Shown here: positions 9,461 through 18,883 of the stretch, in pieces | Layout: every line of letters starts with the position of its first letter | How positions within the stretch are numbered: the first letter of the stretch is position 1 | NCBI RefSeq assembly: GCF_026624755.1 | Contig: NZ_JAPMXC010000001.1 | Span: 310,001-374,000, forward strand | Origin: Robbsia betulipollinis | GTDB taxonomy: Bacteria > Pseudomonadota > Gammaproteobacteria > Burkholderiales > Burkholderiaceae | Reading direction: 5' to 3' | DNA: 64,000 nucleotides | Position numbers and translations under genes: made by a program | The notes under the pieces: generated by a model | The model's database searches: none | Told to the model about the DNA's origin: nothing | What the model saw: the letters and a program-made list of their open reading frames with translations, nothing else

Positions 9461-9489
9461 TTGACACAAGGATGTAGTTTAACTACAAT
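9461..9489 (+). promoter_or_regulatory. Sigma-70 promoter of the sugar ABC operon
   Basis: TTGACA (9461-9466), a 17-base spacer and TACAAT (9484-9489): a consensus -35 and a one-mismatch -10. It points at the substrate-binding protein gene, leaving a leader of roughly 180 bases. The spacer and -10 are covered by the palindrome listed separately, which suits repression by steric block. Confidence 0.8.
9473..9487. promoter_or_regulatory. HexR/RpiR-type operator
   Basis: TGTAGTTTAACTACA is a perfect palindrome (7-base arms about one T). It fits the HexR consensus TGTARTTWWAYTACA known from gammaproteobacteria. It overlaps the spacer and -10 box of the sugar ABC promoter. The neighbouring glk gene encodes an RpiR-type DNA-binding and SIS domain, so the fusion protein is the obvious binder. 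Binding itself is inferred. Confidence 0.75.
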
Positions 9490-9676
9490 CGGCCAGAGCG
9501 TTAAGCCTGGCGTCCATTTCGGTTACCGAACAAGGGTTTACCCTGACACCGGGCCGGGCGCGCAAAAGAGAAATCCGCACGTGTCACGGTTGATTCGCCG
9601 TGGCCGCGACGGCAAAAAGAGATTTCTAAAGAGGGCCCGGCCACGGGTCTTCGTCCAACGTTGGAGGAGAGTGGTA

Positions 9677-10921
9677 ATGAAAATCCGCGCATCTATCGTC
9701 GCCCTGACCACGGTCGGCCTGCTGTCCGGCGCCAGCGCCGCGCAGGCCGCCCAATCGCTCGAAGTCCTGCACTGGTGGACCTCGGGCGGCGAGTCGAAGG
9801 CCGTCGGCGTGCTCAAGCAGGACATGGAGAAGGAAGGCTATCAGTGGAAGGATGTCGCGGTGGCCGGCGGCGCCGGCGCCAACGCGATGACCGCCCTCAA
9901 GACCCGCGTGATCTCGGGCAACGCGCCCAGCGCCGCGCAGATCAAGGGGCCGGCGATCCAGGAATGGGCCGAGCAGGACCTGCTGCAGGAGATCGATCCG
10001 GCAGCCAAGGGCTGGGCCCAGGTGCTGCCGCCGGAAATCGACAAGATCATCAAGCATGACGGCCATTACGTGGCCGCGCCGTTCTCGGTGCACCGCGTCA
10101 ACTGGCTGTGGGTCAACGCCGACCTGCTGAAGAAAGTCGGCGCGCAGCCGCCCACCACCTGGCCCGAATTCTTCGCGGTGGCCGACAAGATCAAGGCGGC
10201 CGGACAAGTCGCCATCGCCGCCGGCGGCCAGCCGTGGCAGGATCTGACGATCTGGGAAACGGTCGTGCTCTCGCAAGGTCCGGCGTTCTACAAGAAGGCG
10301 ATCGTCGACCTCGATCCGAAGACGCTGAATTCGCCGCAGATGGTCCAGGTCTTCGATACGGTGCGCAAGATCACCACCTATTTCGACAAGGGCTACTCGG
10401 GCCGCGACTGGAACCTGGCGACCGCGATGGTGATCAACGGCCAGGCCGGCTTCCAGTTCATGGGCGACTGGGCGAAGGGCGAGTTCGCGAACGCGAACAA
10501 GGTGGCGGGCAAGGATTATCTGTGCATTCCGGCCCCCGGAACCGCGACGTCGTTCACGTTCAACGTCGACTCCTTCGTGTTCTTCAAGCAGAAGGATCCG
10601 GCCGCGCTGAAGGGTCAACTGGCCCTGGCGAGCACGATCATGACGCCGGACTTCCAGCGCCAGTTCAGCCTCTACAAGGGCTCGATCCCGGTTCGTCTGG
10701 GCACCGACGAATCGAAGTTCGACGAGTGCGCGCGCAAGTCGATCGCCGACGAAAAGGTCGCGATCAAGGGCGGCGCCTTCGTGCCGTCGCTGGCACACGG
10801 CATGGCGCAACTGGATGCCACCGCCGGCGCGATGACCGATGTCGTCACCCACTTCATGAATTCGACCCAGGATTCGAAGTCCGCCGCAGCCGATCTGGCA
10901 CGCGCCGCGAAGACGAAGTAA
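9677..10921 (+). CDS. gtsA: Glucose/mannose-type ABC transporter substrate-binding protein
   Basis: 414 residues with a clear Sec signal (MKIRASIVALTTVGLLSGASAAQAA). The mature start QSLEVLHWWTSGGESKAV is typical of family-1 sugar binding proteins of the GtsA/glucose-mannose group. It captures the sugar in the periplasm and delivers it to the two permeases encoded next. The ATG at 9677 has GGAGGAGAG 6-14 bases upstream. It is first in the operon, under the HexR-like operator. Glucose is the likely main ligand because glk lies beside it, but mannose, xylose or other hexoses are possible. Confidence 0.9.
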   Translation: MKIRASIVALTTVGLLSGASAAQAAQSLEVLHWWTSGGESKAVGVLKQDMEKEGYQWKDVAVAGGAGANAMTALKTRVISGNAPSAAQIKGPAIQEWAEQDLLQEIDPAAKGWAQVLPPEIDKIIKHDGHYVAAPFSVHRVNWLWVNADLLKKVGAQPPTTWPEFFAVADKIKAAGQVAIAAGGQPWQDLTIWETVVLSQGPAFYKKAIVDLDPKTLNSPQMVQVFDTVRKITTYFDKGYSGRDWNLATAMVINGQAGFQFMGDWAKGEFANANKVAGKDYLCIPAPGTATSFTFNVDSFVFFKQKDPAALKGQLALASTIMTPDFQRQFSLYKGSIPVRLGTDESKFDECARKSIADEKVAIKGGAFVPSLAHGMAQLDATAGAMTDVVTHFMNSTQDSKSAAADLARAAKTK

Positions 10922-10991
10922 CCGCCTGACGCTTTACCCTGCCGAGCCGGCCGGATGTGCGGTGTCCTCCTGGACGCGCACCTCCCCCCGG

Positions 10992-11008
10992 CTCTTTCTT
11001 TGAAAGAG
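10992..11008 (+). terminator. Intercistronic hairpin between gtsA and gtsB
   Basis: CTCTTTC-TTT-GAAAGAG forms a perfect 7-bp stem with a 3-base loop in the 135-base gap after the binding-protein gene. There is no T run after it. Such hairpins often stabilise the binding-protein message or attenuate the permease genes, giving binding protein in excess; that role is inferred here. Confidence 0.5.
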
Positions 11009-11056
11009 ACCCCGTCACGTGCCGTTCGGCGCGGCGCGGGGTCCAAGGAGTCGAGA

Positions 11057-11983
11057 GTGACAACATCCGTCAACCCGGTCCGGCGCCAGAAGACCGCGTC
11101 ATCGTTCTCGGGCGCGGCAGACCGCTGGTTGCCAAAGCTGGTCCTGGCGCCCAGCGTCGTGCTCAGCCTCGTCTTCGTCTACGGTTTCATACTGATCACC
11201 GGCTATCTGTCGCTGACGAAATCGCGGCTGCTGCCCAACTACACCTTCGCCGGGCTGGACCGCTATCGGCAACTGTTCGCCAACGACGTGTGGTGGACGT
11301 CGGCCGCGAACCTTGCCTGGTTCGGCATCCCGTTCATCGCCATCTGCGTCGTGCTCGGCCTGTTCGTGGCGATCCTGCTCGATCAGCGCATCCGCGCGGA
11401 GGGCGCGCTGCGCGCGATCTTCCTGTACCCGATGGCGCTGTCCTTCATCGTCACCGGCACGGCCTGGCAGTGGATCCTGAACCCCGGCCTGGGCATCGAG
11501 AAGACGCTGCACGACTGGGGCTGGACCAGCGTCACCTTTGACTGGCTGGTCAACCCGGACAAGGCGATCTTCTGCGTCGTGATCGCCGCGGTGTGGCAGT
11601 CCACCGGCTTCTGCATGGCGCTGTTCCTGGCCGGACTGCGCGGCGTCGACGCGGAAATCTTCAAGGCGGCGCAGGTCGACGGCGCGAGCCTGCCGACCAT
11701 CTACTGGAAGATCGTGATTCCCGGCATGCGGCCGGTGTTTTTCTCGGTCCTGCTGATTCTCAGTCACCTGACGATCAAGACCTTCGATCTCGTGGTCGCG
11801 CTCACCGCGGGCGGCCCGGGCACGTCGTCGTCCCTGCCGGCGATGTTTATGTACACCTATTCCTTCAACCGGGGCCAGCTCGGCGTCGGTGCCGCGTCGT
11901 CGATGATGATGCTGGTCACGGTGATCGCGGTACTCGTGCCGCTGATGTATATGGAGTCGAGGAGCACCCGCAATGGCATCTAA
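11057..11983 (+). CDS. gtsB: Sugar ABC transporter permease (MalF-like)
   Basis: 308 residues with about six membrane segments, beginning at LVLAPSVVLSLVFVYGF. The EAA-type cytoplasmic loop (EIFKAAQVDGASLPTIYWKIVIPGMRP) that docks on the ATPase is plain. GTG at 11057 is taken as the start because AAGGAG lies 6 bases before it; the frame extends upstream without another good site. It is the first inner-membrane subunit of the glucose importer and overlaps the second permease by 11 bases. Confidence 0.9.
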   Translation: MTTSVNPVRRQKTASSFSGAADRWLPKLVLAPSVVLSLVFVYGFILITGYLSLTKSRLLPNYTFAGLDRYRQLFANDVWWTSAANLAWFGIPFIAICVVLGLFVAILLDQRIRAEGALRAIFLYPMALSFIVTGTAWQWILNPGLGIEKTLHDWGWTSVTFDWLVNPDKAIFCVVIAAVWQSTGFCMALFLAGLRGVDAEIFKAAQVDGASLPTIYWKIVIPGMRPVFFSVLLILSHLTIKTFDLVVALTAGGPGTSSSLPAMFMYTYSFNRGQLGVGAASSMMMLVTVIAVLVPLMYMESRSTRNGI

Positions 11984-12830
11984 GCTGAGCGTCGGCCGCG
12001 TGCTGATCTATATCCTGCTGCTGGCGATGGCGGTGTATTTCCTGTTCCCGCTTTACGTGATGGTGTCGACCTCGTTCAAGGACATCGACACGCTGCGCAA
12101 CGGCAACCTCCTGACGCCGCCCACGTCGCTGAGCTTCGCGCCCTGGGTCAAGGCCTGGAGCGGCGCCTGCACCGGCGTGCGCTGCGACGGCATGCAGCCG
12201 TACTTCATGAACTCGGTGCGCATGGCGATTCCCGCCGTGCTGCTCTCGTCGATCATCGGCGCGTTCAACGGCTATGTGCTCACGCACTGGCGTTTTCGCG
12301 GCGTCGACGCGCTGTTCACGATGCTGCTGGTCGGCTGCTTCATCCCGTTCCAGGCGATTTTGCTGCCCATGGCGACGATGCTGGGCCGGCTGGACCTCGC
12401 GAACACGACCACCGGCCTGGTGCTGGTGCACGTGATCTACGGCATCGCCTTCACGACGATGTTCTTCCGCAATTTCTACGTGGGCGTGCCGGGTGAACTG
12501 ATCAAGGCCGCGCGGATCGACGGCGCGGGATTCTTCACGATCTTCGTGCGCATCCTGCTGCCGATCTCCCTGCCGATCTTCATGGTCTGCCTGATCTGGC
12601 AGTTCACGCAGATCTGGAACGACTTCCTGTTCGGCGTGGTATTCGCCGGCACGGATTCCATGCCGATCACCGTCGCGCTGAACAATCTGGTGAACACGTC
12701 GACCGGCGTCAAGGAATACAACGTCGACATGGCCGGGGCGATCATCGCCGCGCTGCCGACGCTGCTGGTGTATATCGTGGCCGGACGCTATTTCGTACGC
12801 GGCCTGACGGCAGGCGCGGTCAAGGGCTAA
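11973..12830 (+). CDS. gtsC: Sugar ABC transporter permease (MalG-like)
   Basis: 285 residues with six predicted membrane helices. The EAA loop is [28 protein letters not shown]. Partner of the preceding permease in the importer channel. The ATG at 11973 lies inside the end of the previous gene and GAGGAG is just before it, so translation is coupled. The early periplasmic loop carries a cysteine pair ([12 protein letters not shown]) as in other GtsC-group proteins. Confidence 0.9.
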   Translation: MASKLSVGRVLIYILLLAMAVYFLFPLYVMVSTSFKDIDTLRNGNLLTPPTSLSFAPWVKAWSGACTGVRCDGMQPYFMNSVRMAIPAVLLSSIIGAFNGYVLTHWRFRGVDALFTMLLVGCFIPFQAILLPMATMLGRLDLANTTTGLVLVHVIYGIAFTTMFFRNFYVGVPGELIKAARIDGAGFFTIFVRILLPISLPIFMVCLIWQFTQIWNDFLFGVVFAGTDSMPITVALNNLVNTSTGVKEYNVDMAGAIIAALPTLLVYIVAGRYFVRGLTAGAVKG

Positions 12831-12895
12831 TCCCTCATTCAATGTGTCACGCAGCGGCTGATGTGTCACAAAAACGCATTCAAGGATTTCACAGC

Positions 12896-14068
12896 ATGGC
12901 CAGTCTGACGATACGCAATGTACGCAAGACCTACACGAACGGCGTCGAGGTGCTCAAGGGCGTCGACATCGACGTCGAGGACGGTCAGTTCCTGATCCTG
13001 GTCGGCGGCTCCGGCTGCGGCAAGTCGACGCTGCTGAACATGATCGCCGGGCTCGAGACGGTCTCCTCCGGGGAGATCCTGATCGGCGGCAAGAAGGTCA
13101 ACGACCTCTCGCCGAAAGACCGCGACATCGCGATGGTGTTTCAATCGTACGCGCTCTACCCGTCGATGACGGTGCGGCAGAACATTTCCTTCGGGCTCAA
13201 CATCCGCAAGGTGCCGAAGGCGGAACAAACGCAGATCGTCGAGCGCGTGTCCGAGATGCTGCAGATGTCGCATCTGCTCGACCGCAAGCCCGGTCAGCTC
13301 TCCGGCGGTCAGCGGCAGCGGGTGGCGATGGGCCGCGCGCTGGCGCGCGACCCGGCGATGTTCCTGTTCGACGAACCGTTGTCGAATCTCGATGCGAAAC
13401 TGCGCATCGAGATGCGCTCGGAAATCAAGTTGCTGCATCAGCGCCTGGGCACGACGATCGTCTACGTCACGCACGACCAGATCGAGGCGATGACGCTCGG
13501 CGACCGGATCGCGGTGATGAAGGACGGCGTGGTCCAGCAATACGGCTCGCCGCAACAGATCTACGACAGCCCGAGCAACCTCTTCGTCGCCGGCTTCATC
13601 GGTTCGCCGCCGATGAACTTCATCCGCGGCAAGCTGGTATCGGCGGTAGGCAGCGCCTCCACGACGTCGCAGGCGGCGGCGCCGGGGGCGGTGATCGGCG
13701 CGGCGTTCAACTCGGGGGTGGGCGTCGAGGTCGAGCATCGTGGGCAACGCAGCGTGTTGAACCTGCCGTTCGAGGCCGGCACGCTGCATGGGCAGATCGG
13801 GCGCGAGGTGATTCTCGGCCTGCGCCCGGAGCAGATCACCGATCGCGAAACCGGCCATACCGGCCTGATGCAGTCGATCGCGATCCGCCCCGACGTGCTC
13901 GAACCCACCGGCCCGGACACGCTGCTGTTCTTCCAGCTGAACGGCGCGCGTGTCATCAGCCGCGTGCATCCGGGCGCGGTGACCTCGCTCGGCCACGACG
14001 TGCCGCTCTGGTTCGACGTGTCCAAGGCGGTGCTGTTCGACGCCGCGACCGAGGCGCGGATCGCCTGA
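12896..14068 (+). CDS. ugpC: Sugar ABC transporter ATP-binding protein (UgpC/MalK family)
   Basis: 390 residues. Walker [11 protein letters not shown]-loop [11 protein letters not shown], signature [15 protein letters not shown], Walker [13 protein letters not shown] and the switch His in YVTHDQ are all intact. The C-terminal ~140 residues are an OB-type regulatory domain (TOBE) as in MalK. It energises the two permeases encoded upstream. The ATG at 12896 is chosen over an upstream in-frame start because the [13 protein letters not shown] beginning fits the family. Two copies of ATGTGTCAC precede it (12842-12850 and 12861-12869), of unknown meaning. Confidence 0.92.
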   Translation: MASLTIRNVRKTYTNGVEVLKGVDIDVEDGQFLILVGGSGCGKSTLLNMIAGLETVSSGEILIGGKKVNDLSPKDRDIAMVFQSYALYPSMTVRQNISFGLNIRKVPKAEQTQIVERVSEMLQMSHLLDRKPGQLSGGQRQRVAMGRALARDPAMFLFDEPLSNLDAKLRIEMRSEIKLLHQRLGTTIVYVTHDQIEAMTLGDRIAVMKDGVVQQYGSPQQIYDSPSNLFVAGFIGSPPMNFIRGKLVSAVGSASTTSQAAAPGAVIGAAFNSGVGVEVEHRGQRSVLNLPFEAGTLHGQIGREVILGLRPEQITDRETGHTGLMQSIAIRPDVLEPTGPDTLLFFQLNGARVISRVHPGAVTSLGHDVPLWFDVSKAVLFDAATEARIA

Positions 14069-14101
14069 GCCGAAGCGCGCCTACCGGGCGCGTTGGGCAC
14101 A

Positions 14102-14123
14102 GGGCACCGCGGCGACGGTGCCC
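14102..14123 (+). terminator. Hairpin after the sugar ABC operon
   Basis: GGGCACCG-CGGCGA-CGGTGCCC, a perfect 8-bp GC-rich stem with a 6-base loop, lies 34 bases after the ATPase stop. It lacks a T run, so it is a probable but not certain terminator. Confidence 0.55.
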
Positions 14124-14203
14124 GTCACTTCTGCCAGATACGACCAGCACGCCCCCGCAGGCAGATGCATGACGCCGGTCGTCCACGCCGTGAGCGTTAT
14201 TCA

Positions 14204-15652
14204 CTACACGGCGGCATCCACCGTGTCATCGTCGATATCGTGAAGCGTCGGTTCGTACCCGATCAGCAGCAAGGCGATGACCGGCACCACCGGCGCGATC
14301 GCCACGATCCAGAACATATTGGTGCCGAAGCGGGCGTTGAGCACCGGCAGGACGAACAGCGCGATCGCCTGCCCGAAACCCGCCAGCGCGCGGCCGAAAC
14401 CGACGCCGGTGCCACGGATCGCCGTCGGGTAAGCCAGCGCGGGATAGATCATCATCTGCGCGCCCGGGCCGAACCCTTCGGCGAACAGCCAGGTACCCAG
14501 CATCAGGATCGCCGCGCCGATGCCCAGCGCCGCGTGCGGATGGCCGAGCAGCGCCAATACCACCAACGCGACGAACTGCAGCGCGAAACCCGCGATCGCG
14601 ACATGGCGCGAGGCATATCGGTAGGCGAGCCGCATGCCGAGCAGCCCGCCCGTCAGCGCGAACAGCACGTTCAACGCAAGCGATGCGGCGATCGTCTGGA
14701 ACACCCCCGCACCCAGAAACTGCGACAGGATCGTCGGCAGGAAAAACGCGATCGCGGTGTATTCGAACGGAATGAACAGGTTCATCGCGCTGGCCGCCAG
14801 CGTGCGTTGCAGGTAAGGCTTGCGGAACAGCACGGTGAAACTCGGCGTCGCTGGCTGACTGCGCCGCCAGGCGTCGGCGACGTGATCCGGATCGGTATGC
14901 GCCTGGATGCCGTAGGATTCCTTCAATATCCGCACGGCGTCCGTCAGATTGCCCTGGTTCGCGGCCCACATCGGCGATTCATTCATGAATTTGCTGCGCA
15001 CTGCGATGATGACCAGGGCCGGCACCGCGCCGAAGATCAGCGATGCGCGCCACAGCCATTGCTGATGCGCGGCAGGCAACAGGAAGTACAGGCCGAACAC
15101 GATCAAAAAGCAGACGGACGAGGCCGCGTACCAGATCGGGCACCACGCGGCGAGCCGCGACGCCTTGTTGCCTTTGCCGCTGAATTTCGAGAATTCCGAT
15201 AGGAAAGCCATCGCTACGGGAAGGTCGATCCCCACGCCCAGCCCCATCACGAAGCGGGCCGCGATCAACACCCACACGTTCGGCGCGAGCCCGGCCGCGA
15301 TCGCGGCGACCACGAAGAACAGCATATCCGCCATGAAGACCTGGTAGCGGCCGATCTTGTCGGTGAGCCAGCCGCCGACGAGGCTGCCGAGGATGGTTCC
15401 GACCATGATCGACGACGTGACCAGGCCGCTCAGCGAGGGGCTGAGATGGAACTCGCGATTGACGTCCTGAATGCCATAGGACAGGGTCGTCAGGTCGTAG
15501 GCGTCGAGAAACACGCCTCCCAAGGCCAGGAGCACGACGATGCGCGCATGGCTGTTGCGGTTGTCGCTGATATTGATCAGTCGCGAGACATCGCTGGCGG
15601 AACGAATCGGCGCAGAGGTCGCGAGAGAGGGGTCCAAACCGGTAATGCTCAA
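14204..15652 (-). CDS. MFS transporter (sugar/metabolite:H+ symporter type)
   Basis: 482 residues with about 12 membrane helices. The MFS motif-A loop GGWLTDKIGR follows helix 2, and LDAYDLTTLSYG in helix 1 resembles aromatic-acid or sugar porter members. TTG is the most likely start: GGAGG lies 6 bases before it and no in-frame ATG lies nearby. It is convergent with the sugar ABC operon and divergent from the flavin monooxygenase pair. The substrate could be a carboxylate or sulfonate used by those enzymes, but nothing proves it. Confidence 0.85.
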   Translation of the reverse strand: MSITGLDPSLATSAPIRSASDVSRLINISDNRNSHARIVVLLALGGVFLDAYDLTTLSYGIQDVNREFHLSPSLSGLVTSSIMVGTILGSLVGGWLTDKIGRYQVFMADMLFFVVAAIAAGLAPNVWVLIAARFVMGLGVGIDLPVAMAFLSEFSKFSGKGNKASRLAAWCPIWYAASSVCFLIVFGLYFLLPAAHQQWLWRASLIFGAVPALVIIAVRSKFMNESPMWAANQGNLTDAVRILKESYGIQAHTDPDHVADAWRRSQPATPSFTVLFRKPYLQRTLAASAMNLFIPFEYTAIAFFLPTILSQFLGAGVFQTIAASLALNVLFALTGGLLGMRLAYRYASRHVAIAGFALQFVALVVLALLGHPHAALGIGAAILMLGTWLFAEGFGPGAQMMIYPALAYPTAIRGTGVGFGRALAGFGQAIALFVLPVLNARFGTNMFWIVAIAPVVPVIALLLIGYEPTLHDIDDDTVDAAV

Positions 15653-15926
15653 GAGACACCTCCGCCATGAAGTTGGGATATTGACGACAAACTACCCTGT
15701 GTCTCCGTCGCGCTCCAATCGATAAATTGTGCGATGCATATTCCGCCAGCGCGAGCGCGCGGGCGGGCGCCCGCGTGTGTGCTCCCATCGCGGCCCCGCA
15801 CGCCGGCCGCATTCCCCTTGACGCGCTATCCATCGGATGAATCGGTATAAGCGCGCCTTGCAGGTCTCCCTATACTGTCGCTCTCGAACATCCTCCACCG
15901 GCCTGCATCGCAACGGGATTTCATTC

Positions 15927-17219
15927 ATGAGCCGACACGATTTCGTTTTTTCAGACAGCGTCGACGACGCCCGCCTCGCCGCGCGTTTCAAGCCGATATT
16001 CGACGATATCGCCGCGGGCGCCGTCGAGCGCGACCGTACCCGCGCCCTGCCCTACGACGCGGTGCGCCGTTTATCCGAAGCGGGATTCGGATCGATTCGC
16101 ATTCCTGTCGAACAGGGTGGCGCGGGCGTCACGCTGACGCAGCTGTTCCGTCTTCTGATCGAACTGGGGGCGGCGGATTCGAATCTGCCGCAGATCCTGC
16201 GGGCGCACTTCGGCTTCGTCGAGGACTGGTTGAACGCACCGCCGGGGCCGGACCGCGACGCGTGGATCGCACGTTTCGTGCTCGGCGACATCGTCGGCGG
16301 CGCATGGACCGAAACCGGCGACGTCGCGCTCGGCCAGGTGGCGACGCAGCTGACGCGCACCCCGGAGGGCTGGACGTTGAGCGGCCGCAAGTACTACAGC
16401 ACCGGGACCATCTTCGCCGACTGGATCGACGTCTACGCCCGGCATGCCGACCCTGCCGAGGGCGGCGACGTGATCGTGGCGGTCGACACGCGCGCCGCGG
16501 GCGTCACGATCGAAGACGACTGGGACGGTTTCGGTCAGAAAACCACCGGCAGCGGAACCACCGTGTTCGACGATGTGCGAATCGCCGATTCGCAGATCAT
16601 TCCATTCGAACGCCGGTTCAAATACCAGACCGCGTTCTACCAGGTGTTTCATCTCGCCACCCTGGCCGGTATCGGCCGCGCGGTGGAACGCGATGCGGCG
16701 CGGGCGGTACGCGAGCGGACCCGGGTCTACAGCCATGGCAATGCGCGCAAGGTCGGCGACGACGCGCAGATTCAACAGGTGGTAGGCGAGATCGCCGCGT
16801 GGGCGTTCGCGGCGCAGGCCATCGCGCTGGCCGCGGCCGAGCCGCTGCAGCGGGCGTTCGACGCGCATTTCGCGCCGGGCCATGGTGCGCGGGACCCGGC
16901 CCAGGACTCGACGCACAGTCCGACGCAAGATCGGCATGCCGCCGAAAACCTCGCGAATGCCGATGCCGAAATTGCATCCGCGAAAGGCCAGATCGCGGTG
17001 ACCGAGCTGGTGCTGCGCGCGGCCACCCATCTGTTCGACGCATTGGGCGCGTCGGCCGTCGGCGCGGGCAAGGCGTTCGACCGGCACTGGCGCAACGCGC
17101 GGACCGTGTCGTCGCACAATCCCATCGTCTACAAATCCCGCATCGTCGGCGACCGGGCGATCAACGGCACGGCGCCGAATACCGTCTGGCAGATCGGCGC
17201 GACACCCGCGAAAGCGTGA
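15927..17219 (+). CDS. Acyl-CoA-dehydrogenase-fold flavin monooxygenase (DszC/SfnB-like)
   Basis: 430 residues with the acyl-CoA dehydrogenase fold: an N-terminal helical domain, a middle barrel (GGAWTETG; LSGRKYYSTGTIFADW) and a C-terminal helical bundle ending SSHNPIVYK. The GRKYYSTG segment is characteristic of the DszC/SfnB group, which uses reduced flavin and O2 instead of dehydrogenating acyl-CoA. A 25-residue polar insertion near residue 320 (PAQDSTHSPTQ…) is unusual. It precedes an NtaA-family monooxygenase by 17 bases. Such pairs commonly serve sulfur scavenging from organosulfur compounds. Function here is inferred. Confidence 0.82.
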   Translation: MSRHDFVFSDSVDDARLAARFKPIFDDIAAGAVERDRTRALPYDAVRRLSEAGFGSIRIPVEQGGAGVTLTQLFRLLIELGAADSNLPQILRAHFGFVEDWLNAPPGPDRDAWIARFVLGDIVGGAWTETGDVALGQVATQLTRTPEGWTLSGRKYYSTGTIFADWIDVYARHADPAEGGDVIVAVDTRAAGVTIEDDWDGFGQKTTGSGTTVFDDVRIADSQIIPFERRFKYQTAFYQVFHLATLAGIGRAVERDAARAVRERTRVYSHGNARKVGDDAQIQQVVGEIAAWAFAAQAIALAAAEPLQRAFDAHFAPGHGARDPAQDSTHSPTQDRHAAENLANADAEIASAKGQIAVTELVLRAATHLFDALGASAVGAGKAFDRHWRNARTVSSHNPIVYKSRIVGDRAINGTAPNTVWQIGATPAKA

Positions 17220-17236
17220 CGAACAAGGAATCCGGC

Positions 17237-18637
17237 ATGCATAAAACCATTCGTTTCAATGCCTTCGAGATGAACTGCGTCGGGCATCAGTCGCCGGGCC
17301 TGTGGTCGCACCCGCGCGACCGGTCGGCCGAATACAAGGACCTCGCCTACTGGACGGACCTCGCGAAGATCCTTGAGAAGGGCCTGTTCGACAGTATCTT
17401 CATCGCCGACGTGATCGGTTACTACGATGTCTACAAAGGCAGCAACCATCATGCGTTGCAGCAGGCCGCGCAGATCCCCGTCAACGACCCCTTGCAGCTC
17501 GCCGCGCCCATCGCGATGGTGACCGAGCATCTGGGCATCGGCATCACCGCGTCGACGACGTTCGAACACCCCTACACCTTCGCGCGCCGCCTCTCCACCG
17601 CCGACCATCACACCCGGGGCCGGCTTGCCTGGAACGTCGTGACCTCGTATCTGGAAAGCGGTGCGAAGAACATCGGCGAAGGCGGCCTGCGCCAGCACGC
17701 GAACCGCTATAAAGTCGCGGCCGAATATGTCGAGGTGCTGTACAAATTGTTCGAAGGCAGCTGGGAGGCCGACGCGATCGTCCGGGACAAGGATCGGGGC
17801 GTCTTCACCCGCCCGGAAAAGGTTCATGAAATCGGTCATCGCGGCACCTACTTCGACGTGCCCGGTCATCACCTCTGCGAGCCGTCGCCACAACGCACGC
17901 CCGTGCTGTTCCAGGCAGGCGCCTCGGGCCCCGGCAAGGCGTTCGCCGCACGGCACGCCGAGTGCGTATTCGTCGCCGCGCCGTCGAAACCGGTGCTGAA
18001 GGAGTATGTCGGCGATGTGCGGCGCCAGGCCGCCGCCGCAGGACGCGATCCGGCGAAAGTCCTGATCTACAATCTGGTCACCGTGATCGTCGCCGAAACC
18101 GATGCGAAAGCCCAGGCGAAGTTCGAGGAATATCAGCGCTATACCTCGTACGATGGTTCCCTGGTCTTCATGTCCGGGTGGACCGGCGTCGACTTCGGAC
18201 AATACGCGCCGACCGATTTGGTGAAAAAAGTGGATACCAACGCAATCGTCTCGGCGATCGAACATCTGGCAGGCGGCGGCAGGTCGTGGACGATCGAGGA
18301 ACTGGCCCGCTGGGGCGGCATCGGCGGGCTGGGTCCCGTCTTCGTCGGATCCGCGGCCACCGTCGCCGATATTCTCCAGAGCTGGATCGACGAAACCGAC
18401 GTGGATGGTTTCAATCTGGCGTATGCCGTCGCGCATGAAACGTTCGAGGACGTCGTCCGGCATCTGGTGCCGGAATTGCAACGGCGCGGCGTCTACCGCC
18501 ACGCGTATGCGCCCGGCACGCTGCGCGAGAAACTGTTCGGCGCGGGGCCGCTGCTCCCCGCGAGCCATCCGGCCGCGGCATTTCGGGATATCGAAAAAGT
18601 GAAACGGCGGGATGCGCGGAGCCGCACGGCAGCGTAA
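17237..18637 (+). CDS. FMNH2-dependent monooxygenase (NtaA/SnaA/DszA luciferase-like family)
   Basis: 466 residues, the standard size for the NtaA/DszA group. Typical marks are MNCVGHQSPGLWSHPRD near the start, FIADVIGYYDVYKG, the LAWNVVTSYLESGAKN segment and PVLFQAGASGPGKAFAA. These TIM-barrel enzymes use reduced FMN from a partner reductase to oxidise C-S or C-N bonds. The upstream gene encodes a DszC-like enzyme, so the pair probably acts in one pathway, such as organosulfur or sulfone breakdown. No dedicated flavin reductase is adjacent. A strong terminator follows. Confidence 0.88.
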   Translation: MHKTIRFNAFEMNCVGHQSPGLWSHPRDRSAEYKDLAYWTDLAKILEKGLFDSIFIADVIGYYDVYKGSNHHALQQAAQIPVNDPLQLAAPIAMVTEHLGIGITASTTFEHPYTFARRLSTADHHTRGRLAWNVVTSYLESGAKNIGEGGLRQHANRYKVAAEYVEVLYKLFEGSWEADAIVRDKDRGVFTRPEKVHEIGHRGTYFDVPGHHLCEPSPQRTPVLFQAGASGPGKAFAARHAECVFVAAPSKPVLKEYVGDVRRQAAAAGRDPAKVLIYNLVTVIVAETDAKAQAKFEEYQRYTSYDGSLVFMSGWTGVDFGQYAPTDLVKKVDTNAIVSAIEHLAGGGRSWTIEELARWGGIGGLGPVFVGSAATVADILQSWIDETDVDGFNLAYAVAHETFEDVVRHLVPELQRRGVYRHAYAPGTLREKLFGAGPLLPASHPAAAFRDIEKVKRRDARSRTAA

Positions 18638-18643
18638 ACGTCG

Positions 18644-18675
18644 AAGGCCTCCCTGCCCGGAGGTAGGGAGGCCTT
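18644..18675. terminator. Bidirectional terminator
   Basis: AAGGCCTCCCT and AGGGAGGCCTT form a perfect 11-bp stem around a 10-base loop, seven bases after the monooxygenase stop and just after the end of the converging lipoprotein gene. No long T run is present. Confidence 0.65.
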
Positions 18676-18688
18676 CCAGGCCCAGGGC

Positions 18689-18883
18689 CTAGCCCAGTTG
18701 CGACGCTTGCGGTACCGTCACGGCACCTTGCGGGCCGCCGCCGGGGCGCCCACCGCCACCGCCATCACCGTGGCCGCCACCGCCGCCACCACCACCACCG
18801 CCACCGCCCGGCGGGCCCCACCAGCAACCGCCCAGGCTTGCCGTCAAGACGCCCACTACCGCCAACGCTGCGAGTTTTTTCAT
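18689..18883 (-). CDS. Small glycine-rich lipoprotein
   Basis: 64 residues. A lipoprotein signal (MKKLAALAVVGVLTASLGGC, lipobox LGGC) is followed by WWGPP and a run of about twelve glycines with scattered His, Asp and Pro. The ATG at 18883 is preferred over one five codons upstream because GGAG lies 9 bases before it and the upper ATG overlaps that site. Function unknown. Similar tiny Gly-rich lipoproteins occur in Burkholderiaceae, but I cannot name a family. The poly-Gly codon run is a site where replication slippage could change length. Confidence 0.7.
   Translation of the reverse strand: MKKLAALAVVGVLTASLGGCWWGPPGGGGGGGGGGGGHGDGGGGGRPGGGPQGAVTVPQASQLG

Noticed and set aside
12842-12869. 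Repeated ATGTGTCAC as a regulatory site
   Set aside because: Two 9-base copies only; no known regulator motif matched, so it is noted with the ATPase gene but not called as a site.
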